From Mangifera indica (taxonomy: Eukaryota; Streptophyta; Magnoliopsida; Sapindales; Anacardiaceae), in NCBI RefSeq assembly GCF_011075055.1, contig NC_058149.1:8686449-8750448 (forward strand): 64,000 nt of DNA, written 5' to 3'. How positions within the stretch are numbered: the stretch's first letter is position 1; every line of letters starts with the position of its first letter. Both the position numbers and the translations under genes were made by a program. The notes below the pieces were generated by a model that searched no databases, was not told where the DNA came from, and saw only the letters and a program-made list of their open reading frames with translations. Positions 61,501 through 64,000 of this stretch are shown piece after piece.

Positions 61501-61818
61501 TTTTGATTCTTCTAAACCCCAAGAAGATATGTAGGAAGTTTAATTGAAAAATTATATCCAAGCCTTTCTTTTAATTTTCAATTATTGTAATTAATAATTT
61601 AAAAATTAAATCAAAATCATGTATTAGAATTGACGGTTCAATGTCAATTTCGAATCGAAATCGTCGGTTCTAAACCGGGGTCATGAGCCTGAACCATCAG
61701 TTTCGAACCAGTTATGAACCGTCCTATTACGGTTTCAGTTCAAGGTCCTTATTTTTTTGAACCGTGAACCAACAGTTTCGAATCGAAACCGTCAGTTCAT
61801 GAACCGTGGCCAAGACTA
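58559..61818 (+). mobile_element. hAT transposon nested in the gypsy LTR
   Basis: A 3260-bp element with ends TAACCTGGCCATGAGTCGG and, inverted, TAGTCTTGGCCACGGTTC. It is flanked by ATCTAGGAT at 58550-58558 and 61819-61827, an 8-bp hAT duplication plus one matching base. Both ends contain many GAACCG/CGGTTC repeats (58590-58740 and 61630-61805), the usual subterminal motif array for transposase binding. It holds one broken transposase gene. Confidence 0.85.
59384..61425 (+). pseudogene. hAT transposase, inactivated
   Basis: The order of domains is normal: a Gln-rich N-terminus, a BED finger (CNYCRQIYKFK, then FKRHLESKHPKK across a stop at 59609), the RNase H-like core (MGITYHWIDDNFLLQKRILA, FRVFDDRHTADNIYKII, then CACHVLNLCV), and the C-terminal dimerisation block (TFPTLAAIAKQVL, STVAVEQTFSQGSNILDERR, then ARVCMNDWTRAE). 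About ten in-frame stops occur, and at least one frameshift lies between 60373 and 60718 beside a T run. The open parts are 59384-59611, 59999-60373 and 60718-61164. It is of the same family as the intact SLEEPER gene at 17.5 kb but is clearly a transposon copy. No active transposase can be made. Confidence 0.88.
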
Positions 61819-61827
61819 ATCTAGGAT

Positions 61828-62330
61828 GTAGGTGCAATATTGGGAGAGGTCCGAAGTCTTGCTCCTCTATGATATGGTATCCATAGCCCGAAGTCTGTCC
61901 AACATGTGTATTGGTACACCTTGTGATTGACATATGAGATGTCTCATTGCTTTCATCAGGTGTCCAGGACGCCCATATACATCGTTTAGCACTAATTATT
62001 CAAAATGACATTGTCATTGAGGATTGGACGCAGGGCATCGACATTATTCAGATGAGCATCTAGGATGTTGGAAAAACATCTATGATACCACAAGGAGATT
62101 GATCAAAGGACACATATGAAATTGAGATTATTTGTGATATGTATTCCTACATCACCTACTTACTGAGTTTGTTTAACTCATTACTGTTTTCCTTGGTGGT
62201 CACCTACTTACTCTTGTTCAACCTTTGTTCAAATTTTTGCAACACAAACTTTACCATAGAACGAGTTATAGTTTTAGTTGTTGAATCTAATACCACCTAT
62301 AATGAAATTAATCAGCTTTTCATTTGAAAT
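61828..62330 (+). repeat. right LTR of the gypsy element, part after the hAT insertion
   Basis: Resumes with GTAGGTGCAATATTGGGAGA and contains further LTR-style phrases (ATGATATGGTATCCATAGCC). The end, somewhere between 62150 and 62330, cannot be fixed. Confidence 0.45.
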
Positions 62331-62524
62331 CTTTTTAAAACTTCTTGTTAAAGCATCAACAATATCCTACATTAATTTTCTTCATATACTCATAAATTCT
62401 AATGCTACTTAATTTCCCTTATCAACAATATCCAACATTAATTTTCCTCATTTTCGAAGTATTTTTCACTAGCATAACTCTCATTTTTCACTTAACTAAG
62501 AAATAAATTGAATACTATTTCATC

Positions 62525-62897
62525 TTCCTCGACAAAGCTTTTCGTCTTCTAGAGAAAGATCGATGCCAAACGAGTATTCAAATGGATGGAGAGAGACCAC
62601 CAGAGGGAGAGAAAGCTTCGAGAGGGAGAGATGGCTAGCAATGTTGTTGGATTTAGCATCAGAGATTTGGAAACTAACCCTATGGGGAAACTGTCATTTT
62701 TCAAAATTTCGGTTGGAGAAAAACTTTTAGTTTTCAAAGTTTAGGAGAGAAAAAAGAGATTATATTTTAGTTTATTTTTAATATTATAGATAAAATGATG
62801 ATTTTAATTAGTCATAGGTAGATATTTGAGATTTTCAAAGTTAAAGGGGGAAACTTAAGAAAACAACATACATTGGGTGGGAAATAGTCCTTTGGCC
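62525..62897. mobile_element. right-half fragment of a foldback element
   Basis: Ends GGGAAATAGTCCTTTGGCC like copies 3, 4 and 6, and carries the conserved CCCTATGGGGAAACTGTCAT and AGTTTTCAAAGTTTAGGAG blocks. No left end or partner duplication was found, so the left arm is deleted. The minus frame 62549-62737 is inside it. Confidence 0.65.
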
Positions 62898-63295
62898 TAT
62901 TTATTAATATTATTATGGAAGAAAAATTGATTTTTGTTAGTACAGTATGCAATTAGACCTAGTTGTGGTCGTATCGGGCTATTCCAAGCTTAATTTATTA
63001 CAACCCACTATGCCCACACGTCATGTCATGCCAAAGCTCGTGACATACTCTAGGGACCCAAGTTACGACATAAGGTACCCTAAGTAGTGTCTTTATGGGC
63101 ATTAATAGGTTGACCCACTAAGGCATATTATAGATTTATTTAGTTTTACTTTTAAATTATTTTTTAATATTTTATTTTTTTCACTGGTGAATCTAGGTTA
63201 ACCTTAAGGCTTTCAACACAACCTGCAAAGATGTGGATTGTGCCCTCATAGGTTATGCCTTTTTAGAGGGATTAGCGCTAGGCCACCGGTTTACC
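62898..63295. other. intergenic DNA
   Basis: No recognised feature; slightly less AT-rich near 62990-63120. Confidence 0.4.
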
Positions 63296-64000
63296 TTATT
63301 AGGTAATGTTTTATAACCGATTGGATATATTGTAATTTGTAATTTATTCATTATTAATGAAAGATAATTAATTGATTATTCATATTCAATATATTTACTT
63401 TATGTTCATATAATCAATATACCATTAGAATAGTAAAACTATAACGAAGGGATCATATGATTGATTATAAAAACCCTTTATATACATGAGGTGGTCATTC
63501 TAGAAATGTCAATAATCTTGACATTATTTTGATCAAGGACACAAGTAATGATGATAAGATTATCATAATGTTGAGCAACTCCACCAAATGGTAACGATAG
63601 TTCTCACTTGTCAAAGTTGTTTGTCAATAGTTTAATGTAACATATGGGTGCACGTTGTTGACGTGTTCACTATATAGACCCACCAAGAGGATTTCATGTG
63701 AATGTTTGCTCTAGTATTTATGAAATATATCATTTTAGTGAACAAAAGGTATATTTAATCCTTAGACTTGAGGTCACTCGACTGTTTTATGTAAGAATTA
63801 ATATGGTTTGACACTAGCTCAACGAAATCCATTAATAATATTATCAGAAGGGTGGTTATTGGTCATATCAAGATATATACAAAGACTATGGTGGATAAAT
63901 AAATGATTTGTTACTCTTAAATACGAGAGCTGATATCTCAATTAGGACTTCTAATAAATGACAATAACTAATTAAATCTGTAATCATGGTGAGATTAAGT
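63296..64000 (+). repeat. LTR-like repeat family B, copy 3, runs off the window
   Basis: From about TATTAGGTAATGTTTTATAA it follows copy 1: AAGGACACAAGTAATGATGA, TCAAAGTTGTTTGTCAATAG and GGTGGTTATTGGTCATAT all have matches at 4076-4430. It is the same orientation as copy 1, and the right part lies beyond the window. Confidence 0.6.

Noticed and set aside
3835..64000. The family B copies at 3.8 and 63.3 kb as the two LTRs of one giant element
   Set aside because: The region between holds intact host genes and a third, inverted copy, so these are independent insertions.

Overview
The window is nuclear DNA of a flowering plant, most likely a eudicot. It is AT-rich, its genes carry introns with GT..AG borders, and it holds a conserved plant miRNA gene, a SLEEPER-type domesticated hAT gene and a dense mix of typical plant transposons. 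The species cannot be named from the sequence.

Layout. 0-6.3 kb is decayed repeat DNA: a small MITE, an LTR-type region, a hAT MITE and a 1.3 kb LTR-like repeat. 6.3-7.4 kb is a poly(A)-tailed retroposon. 7.5-14.8 kb (minus) is a ten-exon RIF1 gene (1125 aa by my exon joins) with a palindromic E2F site 73 bp before its ATG. 17.5-22.9 kb (minus) is a BED zinc-finger SLEEPER gene (851 aa), with its coding sequence in one exon and a probable 2.9 kb 5' UTR intron. 23.8-36.8 kb is a transposon graveyard: foldback elements, a two-piece CCT4 pseudogene, copia gag and RNase H remnants split by a solo LTR, and an LTR-like repeat split by a foldback element. 36.9-37.5 kb (plus) is a MIR396 gene with a TATA box, a miR396 identical to the familiar plant form and a star strand with correct 2-nt overhangs. 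37.5-42 kb is low-copy, non-coding sequence. 42-64 kb is again retroelement DNA: a tRNA-Met primer site, a minus-strand gypsy gag/protease remnant, a gypsy element with two recognisable LTRs and an integrase remnant, a 3.26 kb hAT transposon nested in its right LTR, and more foldback and LTR-like copies.

The strongest unlisted structure is a family of 0.73-0.99 kb elements, seven near full length and two right-end pieces. They begin GGCCAAAGGACT or close to it, end in its inverse complement, fold back along most of their length and mostly sit between 9-bp target duplications, as Mutator-like elements do. One lies in the SLEEPER 5' UTR intron and one ends about 150 bp before the MIR396 TATA box, so the family has inserted into regulatory DNA of two of the three live genes.

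Three loci look functional (RIF1, the SLEEPER gene, MIR396). They are not an operon and no shared pathway is claimed. RIF1 and the SLEEPER gene lie on the same strand, about 2.6 kb apart.
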